Counted from the stretch's first letter, positions 1 through 8,721 are shown. The stretch is DNA of 64,000 nt from HGM05190 sp964394205 (GCA_964394205.1 CAYMVS010000003.1:1-64000), one strand, 5' to 3'. Translations and numbers: made by a program. Notes: generated by a model from the sequence alone, not told the origin.

Positions 1-52
1 CTGAGATCGGCTGGGATATTACGTAACTTCAATGAAAGTTATAGATTAATTG

Positions 53-60
53 CAAAGTTA
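53..60 (-). promoter_or_regulatory. Bacteroidetes-type promoter for a gene left of the window
   Basis: Read on the minus strand this is TAACTTTG, the -7 element of the Bacteroidetes primary sigma factor, with a TTG about 20 bp upstream (plus-strand CAA at 81-83). No minus-strand gene starts inside the window before position 1, so it probably drives a gene beyond the left edge. Positions 1-297 hold only this, a plus-strand promoter and the acetyltransferase leader. Confidence 0.5.
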
Positions 61-166
61 GCAAAATATCATGGAAATCACAACATGCCTGTGCTTTCCA
101 AAAGCAAAATAATGAAGTTAATCAGAAATATAACTTCCGTAATATTTTGAATCGAACAAAATTTTT

Positions 167-174
167 TAACTTTG
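167..174 (+). promoter_or_regulatory. TAnnTTTG promoter of the acetyltransferase gene
   Basis: TAACTTTG with TTG at 147-149 (spacing 17). It would start transcription near 181 and leave a leader of about 115 nt before the ATG at 298. Confidence 0.5.
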
Positions 175-297
175 AGTTGCAGACTACCGTTGGTTGGGAA
201 AAAGGGGGTTATCGGTGAAATTGGTTTTTGAATCGGTGAATGGGGTAGGATTGGGCAGGGGGAAAGATGTATTTTTGCGGATAAAAATGGTGACTGT

Positions 298-861
298 ATG
301 ACTGATAAGGATTTTCTTGAGTACGCTTCGGCGGGCAATCTTATAACTGCCGGCAGCGATATCCATAAAATTATGCACGGGATTAGTCAGCGGGCCCTGA
401 GGCTGACATCGGCTATCAACAGTGCCTACCACTCGCCCGACGAGCTGCGGCAACTGATGTCGGACCTGATTGACAAGCCTCTTGACGAGGCGTTTGGCCT
501 TTTCCCGCCTTTCCACACCGACTGCGGGCTGAACATTACTATCGGCCGGCGAACTTTCATAAACATGGGGTGCTCCTTTCAGGATTGGGGTGGAATATCG
601 ATAGGTGATGATTGCCTGATAGGTCACAACTGCACCATCTGCACGGTCAATCATTCCCAAAATACGGCCTACCGGGGCGACATGACGTGTCATCGGGTTA
701 TTATCGGCGATAAGGTCTGGATTGGCGCCAATGTCACCATTCTGCCGGGGGTGACAATTGGCGAGGGAGCGATTGTGGCGGCCGGCGCGGTGGTCAACAA
801 GGATGTCGCACCACGCACCATCGTCGGTGGCGTGCCGGCAAAGATTATCAAACAGGTTTAA
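298..861 (+). CDS. Maltose/galactoside O-acetyltransferase-like (left-handed beta-helix) protein
   Basis: This is a sugar or maltose O-acetyltransferase of the hexapeptide-repeat family, 187 residues, the usual length. An N-terminal helical segment (about 1-70) is followed by the left-handed beta-helix (about 75-185) with recurring I-G-x-x-x-x-I steps, for example in IGDDCLIGHNC, IGDKVWIGANV and GAIVAAGAVV. The segment TVNHSQN carries His119, which matches the catalytic histidine of this family. It ends with the usual GGVPAKII tail. Such cytoplasmic enzymes move acetyl from acetyl-CoA to a sugar hydroxyl; the real acceptor cannot be told from sequence. It stands alone behind its own promoter. 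Confidence 0.88.
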   Translation: MTDKDFLEYASAGNLITAGSDIHKIMHGISQRALRLTSAINSAYHSPDELRQLMSDLIDKPLDEAFGLFPPFHTDCGLNITIGRRTFINMGCSFQDWGGISIGDDCLIGHNCTICTVNHSQNTAYRGDMTCHRVIIGDKVWIGANVTILPGVTIGEGAIVAAGAVVNKDVAPRTIVGGVPAKIIKQV

Positions 862-963
862 AATGATTGATAAGCATCGTAAGATTCTCCAAACCATGTT
901 TTTAACTTATATATGCAAGAATTGTGTCTTCTCTCAATATTGATCACTATAACATTTAACATC

Positions 964-1728
964 ATGGCACAGCAGAAAATAATACAGACGGCTGGCCGCG
1001 CCCAGCTTGGCGAGTTTGCCCCCGAATTTGCCCGTCTCAACGACGACATCCTCTTTGGGGAGGTGTGGAGCCGCAATGATCTCCTGTCGTTACGCGACCG
1101 TAGTCTCGTCACCATCACCTCGCTCATCTCTCAGGGAATCACCGACTCGTCTCTCACCTTCCATCTTCAGGAAGCAAACAAGAATGGCATCACGCGCATC
1201 GAGGCCGCCGAGATTATCACACACATCGCGTTTTATGCGGGATGGCCTAAAGCATGGGCGGCTTTGAGGTTGGCAAAGGATGTCTGGAGCGACGACATCA
1301 AGGGTGATGACGCCAAGGCAGAGTTCCAGAGACAAATGATTTTCCCTATCGGTGAGCCTAACGATGCCTACGCCCAATATTTCATCGGCCAGAGCTACCT
1401 GGCTCCGATATCGACCGAGCAGGTCAAGTTTTTCAACGTGACTTTTGAGCCCGGTTGCCGCAACAACTGGCACATCCACAAGGCAACCGCGGGTGGTGGT
1501 CAGATGCTTGTCGGAGTGGCAGGCCGAGGCTGGTACCAGGAAGAGGGTAAACCTGCTGTTGATATTCTTCCCGGCACTGTCATCCACATTCCGGCCAATG
1601 TCAAGCACTGGCACGGGGCTGCTGCCGACACCTGGTTCTCTCACCTTGCCTTTGAGCTCGATGGAGAGAACACGTCAAATGTGTGGCTTGAGCCGGTTGA
1701 TGATGCACTATATGGCAAGCTGAAATAG
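964..1728 (+). CDS. Carboxymuconolactone decarboxylase-like plus cupin two-domain protein
   Basis: The protein of 254 residues joins an AhpD/CMD-like helical domain (about 20-108) to a cupin barrel (about 150-235). The cupin has the metal-site pattern WHIH (His170, His172), then GGGQ (Gln180) and KHWH (His217). The CMD half lacks a CxxC pair, so it is unlikely to be a thiol peroxidase. I chose the ATG at 964; an in-frame ATG at 913 would add 17 poorly conserved-looking residues. Fused proteins of this type are common in gut bacteria and are often placed among small-molecule oxidoreductases or decarboxylases, but the substrate is unknown. It is convergent with the nitroreductase gene. Confidence 0.8.
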   Translation: MAQQKIIQTAGRAQLGEFAPEFARLNDDILFGEVWSRNDLLSLRDRSLVTITSLISQGITDSSLTFHLQEANKNGITRIEAAEIITHIAFYAGWPKAWAALRLAKDVWSDDIKGDDAKAEFQRQMIFPIGEPNDAYAQYFIGQSYLAPISTEQVKFFNVTFEPGCRNNWHIHKATAGGGQMLVGVAGRGWYQEEGKPAVDILPGTVIHIPANVKHWHGAAADTWFSHLAFELDGENTSNVWLEPVDDALYGKLK

Positions 1729-1758
1729 CCCGGCACTGTCAGATGACATTGGCGGGCT
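1727..1758. terminator. Possible bidirectional hairpin between convergent genes
   Basis: An imperfect 15-bp inverted repeat (AGCCCG... / ...CGGGCT, two mismatches) overlaps the stop of the cupin gene and faces the end of the nitroreductase gene. There is no clear T run, so its role as a terminator is uncertain. Confidence 0.35.
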
Positions 1759-1783
1759 TGAGAGGTCAGCAGAAAATTGATCT

Positions 1784-2434
1784 CTATGGGTTGGGAGTCG
1801 AGCCGGTCCACGACTCATAATGTATCTGGTCGGGAACCCATTTGTCTTTAGGCGCGGGATCCTCGGCCGGATAACCCACCGGCACAACATTCAGGGGAAC
1901 AATATCGTCGGGAATATTGAGCATCTCCTTAAGCCGGTCTACCCTCTCCTTTATCGGGTAGATACCACACCAAACCGCGCCGAGGCCGAGTGAATGAGCC
2001 GCGAGAAGCATGTTCTCGGTCGCCGCCGAGGCGTCCTCAACCCAATAGTCAATGCCGTCGCCGGGGAATGTCGCCTTGAGGTCACCACACACAACGATTG
2101 CCAACGGGGCTTTGGCGGCCATCTTCATGGTGCTGAAATTCTCTGTGATTGCCTTGAGCGTGTTTTTGTCCTTTATCACGATGAACCGCCAGGGCTGTTT
2201 GTTGCCGGCGGTCGGGGCAGCCATCGCCGCGCGTAGCATCTGCTCGATTTTCTCGTCTTCGACAGGCTTGTCCTGATAGTCGCGTATGCTTGTTCGCGTA
2301 AGGATATTTTCCATTACCGACGACTCCGATGAGTCATCGCCGGCGGCTTTGTCACTGTTGTCCCTTACAAGTTTGACAGACAGCACCACCAAGGCCACCG
2401 CCAGCAGAATGTTCAATAACTGATATGTTTTCAT
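1784..2434 (-). CDS. Membrane-anchored nitroreductase-family flavoprotein
   Basis: This is a 216-residue nitroreductase-family protein with an added N-terminal membrane anchor (about 5-22) and a Ser/Asp-rich linker to about residue 40. The domain begins with ILTRTSIRDYQDKPV and contains AAPTAGNKQPWRF, the usual FMN phosphate and ribityl-binding region, and the conserved GLGAVWCGIYP stretch. These enzymes reduce nitro compounds, quinones or flavin-linked substrates with NAD(P)H. The anchor suggests that the domain sits outside the cytoplasmic membrane, where NADH is not available. It starts 15 bp after the FMN-binding polyferredoxin gene, so electrons may come from that partner instead. This last point is inference. 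Confidence 0.85.
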   Translation of the reverse strand: MKTYQLLNILLAVALVVLSVKLVRDNSDKAAGDDSSESSVMENILTRTSIRDYQDKPVEDEKIEQMLRAAMAAPTAGNKQPWRFIVIKDKNTLKAITENFSTMKMAAKAPLAIVVCGDLKATFPGDGIDYWVEDASAATENMLLAAHSLGLGAVWCGIYPIKERVDRLKEMLNIPDDIVPLNVVPVGYPAEDPAPKDKWVPDQIHYESWTGSTPNP

Positions 2435-2449
2435 TTTATCTAATGTTTT

Positions 2450-3535
2450 TTATTTATCGGGATTTTGGGTTATCTGGAAAAGGCATCCTGTCGGACAGAC
2501 AAAACGGCAATACGGGCGGGTCACCACAACCGACAGCGCGATAAAGAGCCCGGCGGCGATGAGTACACCCGGGGCCGCCTGCTTGAAAATGAACGCGGTA
2601 AACAGTTCCCAGTCCATCCATTCAAACCATATTCCGGCAATCATCACAAAGATAAGCGCGAGCCACAGACACTCCTGAAACATCGTCAGGCGTTTGACGA
2701 GCCGCGGCGACATCTTCAGCTTGAACTTGGTCGTCTTCCCCGCAAGCTCCTGCAGCGAGCCCAAGGGGCAGACCCACATACAATAATGGCTCTTTCGCCC
2801 GAAATAGGGATAGACAAAAGCAATCACAAGCATAAGGAGAACGGCCAGCGACTGAAGGAGGTTTACCCCGTTGGATATATAGTTGACAAACACCTCGTAA
2901 GAGAGGAAAGTGCCGCTCCAGAATCCCAGGACCGTGACATTAAGCGCAAGCTGGATATACCTGAAACGCTTGCCGCTGATAAAGATTGGCAGAATGGCGG
3001 CACACAGCACAACCGCAAGAACGGCAAAACTCCTGAGGCTGAAAACAAAGCCATCGTCGCCTGATGAAGTTGACTCAATAGCATGGGCATTGTTCTGCAT
3101 ATATGCCACGCCGGCCTTGACAGTAGCGTTGACAGCGCGCGACGACAGAGTGGCACCCGAGATACCATCGACCTCCTTGTCGGCAACCTCATTGACAGAA
3201 GTGCCGATCCATCGCGGGATCATATCGCTGCGCACACTGCCGAAAAAATCCTCCGATTCAGCGTTTTTCAGCGTCTTGATATCCTTAATCCTACCATCCT
3301 TGACCGTAATCTCCAACGGCACCGGTCCGCCATAGCCCTTTATATCTCCGGCTATAGAGGTGGTATTGATAGTGGTGACCCCATCGGTCGTGACAATAGC
3401 CGGCTCTTCACTGTCGGTGCTTACGGGGGCCGAAAGATCAGTCCCGAAAACAGATCCGTTACGCTGAACGGCAACCGCAAGCAGAATCAAAAAGCAGGTG
3501 GCAAACCTCACAAACATGCGCAATCGTTGAAACAT
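2450..3535 (-). CDS. NosR/NapH-like membrane protein with flavinylated FMN-binding domain and 4Fe-4S motifs
   Basis: The 361-residue protein has a signal segment (about 8-25), an extracytoplasmic FMN-binding domain (about 60-150), several membrane helices, and two cysteine motifs of the polyferredoxin type, C252-x3-C256-P and C343-x3-C347-P. The FMN-binding domain contains DGISGAT (123-129), the motif at which ApbE transferases attach FMN covalently; Thr129 would be the modified residue. Proteins of this class carry electrons across the membrane to extracytoplasmic acceptors. The next gene, 15 bp downstream, encodes an anchored nitroreductase and is a likely partner. No ApbE gene is in the window. 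The electron donor is not visible here. Confidence 0.85.
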   Translation of the reverse strand: MFQRLRMFVRFATCFLILLAVAVQRNGSVFGTDLSAPVSTDSEEPAIVTTDGVTTINTTSIAGDIKGYGGPVPLEITVKDGRIKDIKTLKNAESEDFFGSVRSDMIPRWIGTSVNEVADKEVDGISGATLSSRAVNATVKAGVAYMQNNAHAIESTSSGDDGFVFSLRSFAVLAVVLCAAILPIFISGKRFRYIQLALNVTVLGFWSGTFLSYEVFVNYISNGVNLLQSLAVLLMLVIAFVYPYFGRKSHYCMWVCPLGSLQELAGKTTKFKLKMSPRLVKRLTMFQECLWLALIFVMIAGIWFEWMDWELFTAFIFKQAAPGVLIAAGLFIALSVVVTRPYCRFVCPTGCLFQITQNPDK

Positions 3536-3613
3536 CTTATTATATAAGTTATTATATATGAAATGGTTTACTATATAAAATTAACTGACAATGTTTACCG
3601 ACACCGGCACTCG

Positions 3614-4816
3614 TCAGGACAGGTGGAGGGTAGCGAGAAATCGGTCGACGACATCAGGGCGGCCGGTGTACTTGCCGTGGTCTTCGCTGAGCTTGCATGT
3701 GTCACTGTAAAAGTTCCACTGCTCGGTGATTTTTGCGGCGACAAGTTTTATCACGATGTTCAAAGGCTTTATGCCGGGAAAGTCGTTGGTGAAGTGTGTG
3801 CCGATACCAAAGGATGGTTGACAATAGGGTGTGGCATATTTGTTTAGCTCGATGGCCTCATCGGTATCGAGGGCGTTGCTGAAGATAATCTGCTTTGAGC
3901 GGGGGTCAATGCCCAGCGACCGGTATTTGTCGACAATGAGGTGCATCTGCCGGCGGTTGTCGCCGCTGTCGACCCTGAGTCCCTTGAACAGCCGGGCCAC
4001 ATCTTCGGAGAAATTGAGGCTGAAGATGTGCCACCCGTATGTGTCATACAGAAATGTGCCTAAGGCGCCGCGGAATGTGTTGCGCCAAAGATCCATGGCC
4101 AGATGATTGGCCATCAACGGGCCATACATGGCGGCGATGGCACACACAAACTCGTGGGCCATGGTGCCGATTGGCATCAGGTCATATTTCATGGCGAGGT
4201 AGACGTTGCTCGTGCCGGCAAAGGATCCGGGCCACTGTTGAGACCGGGCACAGGTGGTCATTGCCCTGACAAGGGTATCCTCGGCTTTGAAAGAGAGCCG
4301 GCGACGTGTGCCAAAGTCGCTGTAAACACACCCCGCCTCGAGCAACCGCCGGGCTTTGGCGTAGGAACGGTTGTAGAAGTCCTCATAGTCGACGGTCTCG
4401 GCCTGTCGGGTCATGATGAAATATAGCTCGGAGATGATGGCGAGCACTTTGACCTCAAGCAGAATGGTGTCGGCCCAAAGACCCTCAAATCTCACTGACA
4501 GGTGACCCGAGGCGTCCTGCTCTATCTTCACCCAGTCGCGCCGGTAGCGGAATCCTCGGAGATAGGTGCAGAACCAGCTTGGGAGGAATGATGTCTTGCG
4601 ACGCAGAAAGGCGACCTCCTCTTCGGTAATGGCCAAATCCTCGAGCATCTCGATCTGCTCGGTCAGGGCGGCGGCAAACCCTGGTGGATAAACGGTGTTA
4701 CTCCGGTCGGTGAACTCATACTTCACCCTTGCCCGAGGGAAATTCTTTATCACCGCACAACACATTGTGAATTTGTAGAGGTCGTCGTCGGTAAACCGTG
4801 TGATTATTGGTCGCAT
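3614..4816 (-). CDS. pncB: Nicotinate phosphoribosyltransferase
   Basis: PncB joins nicotinate to PRPP with ATP hydrolysis, giving nicotinate mononucleotide in the Preiss-Handler route to NAD. The 400-residue length is typical. Family signatures are YSDFGTRRRLSF (165-176), the segment GTMAHEFV with His221 as the expected phosphorylated histidine, and VDSGDNR followed by IIFSNALD in the C-terminal phosphate-binding half. Its start overlaps the end of pncA by 13 bp, so the two are translationally coupled and make consecutive steps: nicotinamide to nicotinate to nicotinate mononucleotide. Confidence 0.95.
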   Translation of the reverse strand: MRPIITRFTDDDLYKFTMCCAVIKNFPRARVKYEFTDRSNTVYPPGFAAALTEQIEMLEDLAITEEEVAFLRRKTSFLPSWFCTYLRGFRYRRDWVKIEQDASGHLSVRFEGLWADTILLEVKVLAIISELYFIMTRQAETVDYEDFYNRSYAKARRLLEAGCVYSDFGTRRRLSFKAEDTLVRAMTTCARSQQWPGSFAGTSNVYLAMKYDLMPIGTMAHEFVCAIAAMYGPLMANHLAMDLWRNTFRGALGTFLYDTYGWHIFSLNFSEDVARLFKGLRVDSGDNRRQMHLIVDKYRSLGIDPRSKQIIFSNALDTDEAIELNKYATPYCQPSFGIGTHFTNDFPGIKPLNIVIKLVAAKITEQWNFYSDTCKLSEDHGKYTGRPDVVDRFLATLHLS

Positions 4817-5370
4817 AGCAGTTTGTGTTTGGAAATCAATGATTGAAGATGAGCGCCGCCGTCGATCGAAGGGCTGAACCGGGTCAGCACCGTCAGCTTC
4901 CCGGCGCCATACCGGGTGATGGCATCGGCCAACGTGTTGCTGACACAGACATCGCCGGCGAGACCACAGACATCTATGTGGTCAATCCCGTATTCTTTTA
5001 TAAGCCGATCAAGAGCCCGGGCCGACTTCCCGTTGGCAAAGATTGAATATTCCTCATGACCGGGGTCAACTCCCTTTGTAAGAACAAGAGTCGTCTTGCA
5101 ACGGCTCAAAGCCTCGGCATAAACCGGCTGAAAGATTGCCGCCCCAACGCTGAAAGCCACACAATGGCGCGGCCACTCGCCTCCGTTTTCAACAAACGAG
5201 ATGTGAGAGGCGGGATGCCAGTCGGCCGTGATCACACACAGGCGGTAGTCGGCGCCATGACCGGCAATGAACCGGCTTAAAGCGAGCATCGACTCTTCTG
5301 CCCCAGGCACCGGGAGCGACCCTGTGACAAAGTCGACCTGAGGGTCAACTATCAGCAATAATTTATTCAT
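4804..5370 (-). CDS. pncA: Nicotinamidase
   Basis: PncA hydrolyses nicotinamide to nicotinate and ammonia, feeding the overlapping pncB gene. The protein of 188 residues shows the isochorismatase-fold triad: Asp9 in IVDPQ, Lys99 in LTKGVD and Cys142 in AGDVCV. DWHPASH (50-56) supplies the metal ligands. I start it at the ATG at 5370 (MNKLLLIVD); a longer in-frame start at 5439 would place a 15-bp inverted repeat inside the coding sequence and add residues unlike the family. The gap of 99 bp to ald upstream holds that repeat, which may control the pair. Confidence 0.94.
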   Translation of the reverse strand: MNKLLLIVDPQVDFVTGSLPVPGAEESMLALSRFIAGHGADYRLCVITADWHPASHISFVENGGEWPRHCVAFSVGAAIFQPVYAEALSRCKTTLVLTKGVDPGHEEYSIFANGKSARALDRLIKEYGIDHIDVCGLAGDVCVSNTLADAITRYGAGKLTVLTRFSPSIDGGAHLQSLISKHKLLCDQ

Positions 5371-5394
5371 GTTGATGGAGCGTCTTGATTGAGC

Positions 5395-5435
5395 AATGTT
5401 CAAAAGACAACCGCCGGGGCTGTCTTTTGAACATT
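5395..5435. promoter_or_regulatory. Perfect 15-bp inverted repeat between ald and pncAB
   Basis: AATGTTCAAAAGACA (5395-5409) and its exact complement TGTCTTTTGAACATT (5421-5435) enclose an 11-nt loop. On the transcribed minus strand it lies after the ald stop codon and ends 25 bp before the pncA start. There is no T run, so it may be a leader hairpin or operator for NAD salvage genes rather than a plain terminator. Confidence 0.6.
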
Positions 5436-5469
5436 CCACATTGTTAAGAAAATGGTCGTTGCCGGCCGA

Positions 5470-6576
5470 TTACAGCTCGAGCGCGTGGCAGGGGAGGCCA
5501 AACGCCTCGGCGACACCGGGGAAGTAAATCTTGCCGTCGACAATGTTGACACCCTTGGCCAGGGCGGCATTTTCCTTGCATGCTTTTTCCCAACCCTTGT
5601 CGGCCAACTGGATGGCGTAGGGCAACGTGGCGTTTGTCAAGGCCAATGTCGATGTGTAGGGCACAGCGCCGGGGATGTTGGCAACGGCATAGTGAACCAC
5701 GCCGTCAACGGTGTAGACAGGCTCGGTGTGGGTTGTGGGGTGAGATGTCTCAAAGCAGCCACCCTGGTCGATGGCGACATCGACCATCACAGTGCCGGGG
5801 CGCATGAGTTTGAGCATGTCGCGTGTCACCAAATGGGGAGCGAGCGCGCCGGGAATGAGCACAGAGCCGATGACGAGGTCGGTCGTCGGGAGCTCTTGCT
5901 CGATGTTATGGGCCGACGAGTAGAGAGTCTTGACGTTGGCGGGCATCACCTCGGCAAGATGGCGCAGAGTCGGCAATGAGATATCGGTTATTGTCACATC
6001 GGCTCCCAGACCGGCGGCCATCAGGGCGGCGTTACGTCCGACGATGCCACCGCCGAGAATCAATACTTTTGCCGGCTTCACACCGGGCACGCCGCCGAGC
6101 AGCACACCGCGACCACCCTGGGGTTTCTCCAAAAAGCGTGCACCCTCCTGGATCGACATACGGCCGGCCACCTCACTCATGGGAATGAGCAACGGCAGCG
6201 AGCGGTCGGGCAACTGAACGGTCTCGTAGGCGATGCAGGTCGCACCCGAGGCCATCATGGCATCGGTCAACGGACGGTCGCAGGCAAAATGGAAATAGGT
6301 AAAGAGCAACTGCCCCTTCCTGACGAGCTTGTACTCAGGCTCGATGGGCTCCTTCACCTTTATAATCATCTCGGCGATGCCATACACATCCTCGATCGTG
6401 GGCAATATCTCACACCCGACGGCAATGTATTGGTCGTCGCTGAACCCGCTGCCCTCGCCGGCAGTGTGCTGCACATAAACTTTGTGACCGTGTTTGATGA
6501 GTTCCTTTGCTCCCGCCGGGGTTGCACCTACACGATTCTCGTTGTTTTTAATCTCTTTGGGAATACCGATAATCAT
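5470..6576 (-). CDS. ald: Alanine dehydrogenase
   Basis: The enzyme converts L-alanine and NAD to pyruvate, ammonia and NADH, and the reverse. The protein is 368 residues long, close to the usual 370. It begins MIIGIPKE, with Arg15 in ENRVGATP. Lys75 (IKVKEP) and His96 (TYFHF) are at the catalytic positions, and GGGIVGRNAA (from 175) is the NAD-binding glycine motif. I chose the ATG at 6576 over a longer in-frame start at 6666, because the extra 30 residues have no family counterpart and would cross the promoter at 6636-6643. Confidence 0.95.
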   Translation of the reverse strand: MIIGIPKEIKNNENRVGATPAGAKELIKHGHKVYVQHTAGEGSGFSDDQYIAVGCEILPTIEDVYGIAEMIIKVKEPIEPEYKLVRKGQLLFTYFHFACDRPLTDAMMASGATCIAYETVQLPDRSLPLLIPMSEVAGRMSIQEGARFLEKPQGGRGVLLGGVPGVKPAKVLILGGGIVGRNAALMAAGLGADVTITDISLPTLRHLAEVMPANVKTLYSSAHNIEQELPTTDLVIGSVLIPGALAPHLVTRDMLKLMRPGTVMVDVAIDQGGCFETSHPTTHTEPVYTVDGVVHYAVANIPGAVPYTSTLALTNATLPYAIQLADKGWEKACKENAALAKGVNIVDGKIYFPGVAEAFGLPCHALEL

Positions 6577-6635
6577 GGCCTTAATATTTTGGTTAATAGA
6601 AAAAGTTCTGTCGCAAGGGAGAGAAGTGTGACCCG

Positions 6636-6643
6636 CAAATGTA
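6636..6643 (-). promoter_or_regulatory. Promoter of ald
   Basis: Minus-strand TACATTTG, matching TAnnTTTG. It would start transcription near 6629, about 50 nt before the ald ATG. Confidence 0.5.
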
Positions 6644-6689
6644 GCCATTCCCAAACAGAAGGCCAAAAATTAAAATATGTTTGACAATA

Positions 6690-7526
6690 TCATTTTTTAA
6701 CTATCCCTTTCTGCCTGAGCAGCCCCTCCATCTCGGCCTGGACAGCAGCGGCCGCCCGACCGGCAGCGAGCGCAAAATCGTCGCCTGCCGAGGCAAAGAT
6801 GATGGCGCGCGACGAGTTGACCAACAGCCCGCAGTCGTCGGTCATGCCATAGCGGGCCACCTCCTCAAGGCTGCCCCCCTGGGCTCCGACGCCCGGCACA
6901 AGCAGAAAGTTATCGGGAGCCACGCGGCGTATGTCTTCAAACAGCTTTCCGCGGGTCGCCCCGACCACAAACATCAGCTCGTCGTTGCCGGCCCATGTGC
7001 GCGCCGTGGTGATGACCTTTTCAAAAAGGCGCGTTCCATCGCGGTCTTCGGTCAGCTGAAAGTCGGCGCTGCCGGGATTGGAGGTCAGCGCAAGCAGAAT
7101 GACCCACTTCCCTTCGTAACCGAGAAACGGGGTCACGCTGTCGCGGCCCATATAGGGGGCAACAGTGATGGCGTCGACATCAAGGTGTTCAAAGAAAGAG
7201 CGCGCGTAGAGAGCCGACGTGTTTCCTATATCTCCGCGCTTGGCGTCGGCAATGATCAGTTGGTCGGGATAATTTGACTTGATATACTCTACAGTCTTCT
7301 CGAGCGTGGTCCACCCCGAGGCACCGGCAGCCTCATAGAAAGCGATGTTGGGCTTGTAGGCCACGCAATATGGAGCGGTGGCGTCAACAATAGCCTTATT
7401 GAACTCAAACACCGGGTCGTCGGCGTCGAGCAGGTGGCGGGGCAGTTTGTTGATGTCGCTGTCGAGGCCCACACAGAGAAAAGAGCGCTTGGCACAGATA
7501 TTATGGATGAGTTGTTGACGTGTCAT
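6690..7526 (-). CDS. pyrF: Orotidine 5'-phosphate decarboxylase
   Basis: PyrF removes CO2 from OMP to make UMP, the last step of de novo pyrimidine synthesis. The 278-residue size and the motif DAKRGDI (94-100), with its Asp-Lys-Asp catalytic set, place it in the longer type-2 family usual in Bacteroidetes. FVVGATRG and VPGVGAQGG near the C-terminus bind the phosphate. It starts 33 bp after prfA on the same strand and probably shares its transcript. Confidence 0.95.
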   Translation of the reverse strand: MTRQQLIHNICAKRSFLCVGLDSDINKLPRHLLDADDPVFEFNKAIVDATAPYCVAYKPNIAFYEAAGASGWTTLEKTVEYIKSNYPDQLIIADAKRGDIGNTSALYARSFFEHLDVDAITVAPYMGRDSVTPFLGYEGKWVILLALTSNPGSADFQLTEDRDGTRLFEKVITTARTWAGNDELMFVVGATRGKLFEDIRRVAPDNFLLVPGVGAQGGSLEEVARYGMTDDCGLLVNSSRAIIFASAGDDFALAAGRAAAAVQAEMEGLLRQKGIVKK

Positions 7527-7559
7527 GTTATGATTATTTTAAGATTGAATGATGGTTGC

Positions 7560-8669
7560 TTAGAGTTGTGCCTCCTTCAGTTTCTCGGCGTTTTCGGCCA
7601 CGATGAGGTGGTCGATGACATCCTGGATGTCCCCGCTCATAAAGGAGGCGAGATTATAGACGGTATAGTTGATGCGATGGTCGGTTATGCGCCCCTGGGG
7701 ATAGTTGTAGGTTCTGATTTTCGCCGACCGGTCGCCGGTCGACACCAGGGTCTTGCGCCTCGAGGCGATGTCGTCAAGATATTTCTGATGCTCCTTGTCA
7801 TAAATGAATGTGCGCAGGCGGCTGAGGGCGCGCTCCTTATTTTTAGGTTGGTCGCGGGTCTCGGTGCACTCGATGAGAATCTCTTCGACCACACCGGTAT
7901 TGGGATTGCGCCATGGATAACGCAACCTCACGCCCGACTCCACCTTATTAACATTCTGACCGCCGGCGCCGCCGCTTCGGAAGGTGTCCCACTTTATCTC
8001 GCCCTCGTTGATCTCGACGTCAAAGGCATCGGCCTCGGGGAGCACCGCCACCGTGGCGGCCGACGTGTGTACACGCCCCTGGGTCTCGGTTGCCGGGACA
8101 CGCTGCACGCGGTGCACACCGCTTTCATATTTAAGCGTGCCATAGACATCGTCACCGCTCACAGCGAGCACAATCTCCTTGTAGCCCCCCGCGGCCCCCT
8201 CGCTTTGACCCGTTATATCGACCTTCCAGCCGCGCGAGTCACAGTATTTCAGATACATTTTGAACAGATCGCCGGCAAAAATCGCCGCCTCGTCGCCGCC
8301 GGTGCCACCGCGTATCTCGACAATGGCATTCTTTGAATCCTCGGGGTCTTCAGGTATGAGCAACAGTTTGATCTCCTCCTCCAGGGCCGGAATGGCCTGT
8401 GCCGACTCGTCAAGCTGCTCACGGGCCATGAGGCGCATCTCCTCGTCGGTCTCGTCGGCAAGCACGGCCCGGGCCTCATCGGCGTTGTCAAGCAACGTGT
8501 GGTAGCGGCGGGTGGCGCCGACAAGCTTTTCCAACGACTTGTACTCCTTGGCCAGACGGACATACCGGTTGCGGTCGGCAATCACCGAGGGATCGGTGAT
8601 GAGAGTTGCAATCTCCTCAAAACGCGACTCGATCCCCTCGAGGCGGCTTAATAGTGAATTGTCTGACAT
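7560..8669 (-). CDS. prfA: Peptide chain release factor 1
   Basis: RF1 reads UAA and UAG stop codons and triggers peptide release. The protein is 369 residues long from the ATG at 8669; an upstream ATG at 8693 lies on the promoter and was not used. The PAT tripeptide (192-194) recognises the stop codon, and GGQ (236-238), in SGGAGGQNVNK, acts in the peptidyl-transferase centre. The prfA promoter faces away from tig. Confidence 0.97.
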   Translation of the reverse strand: MSDNSLLSRLEGIESRFEEIATLITDPSVIADRNRYVRLAKEYKSLEKLVGATRRYHTLLDNADEARAVLADETDEEMRLMAREQLDESAQAIPALEEEIKLLLIPEDPEDSKNAIVEIRGGTGGDEAAIFAGDLFKMYLKYCDSRGWKVDITGQSEGAAGGYKEIVLAVSGDDVYGTLKYESGVHRVQRVPATETQGRVHTSAATVAVLPEADAFDVEINEGEIKWDTFRSGGAGGQNVNKVESGVRLRYPWRNPNTGVVEEILIECTETRDQPKNKERALSRLRTFIYDKEHQKYLDDIASRRKTLVSTGDRSAKIRTYNYPQGRITDHRINYTVYNLASFMSGDIQDVIDHLIVAENAEKLKEAQL

Positions 8670-8693
8670 AACAATATCTGTAAAATTTTGCAC

Positions 8694-8701
8694 AAAGGTA
8701 C
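8694..8701 (-). promoter_or_regulatory. Promoter of prfA-pyrF
   Basis: Minus-strand TACCTTTG, 24 bp before the prfA start. It is the consensus Bacteroidetes -7 element. Confidence 0.6.
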
Positions 8702-8721
8702 AACATTTAAATATTTATTAC

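Noticed and set aside
184..897. 237-codon minus-strand frame over the acetyltransferase
   Set aside because: The plus-strand frame has a clear hexapeptide-repeat protein with its active-site histidine; the minus frame has none.
4039..4426. Plus-strand frames opposite pncB
   Set aside because: Shadows of the pncB coding sequence with no recognisable motif.
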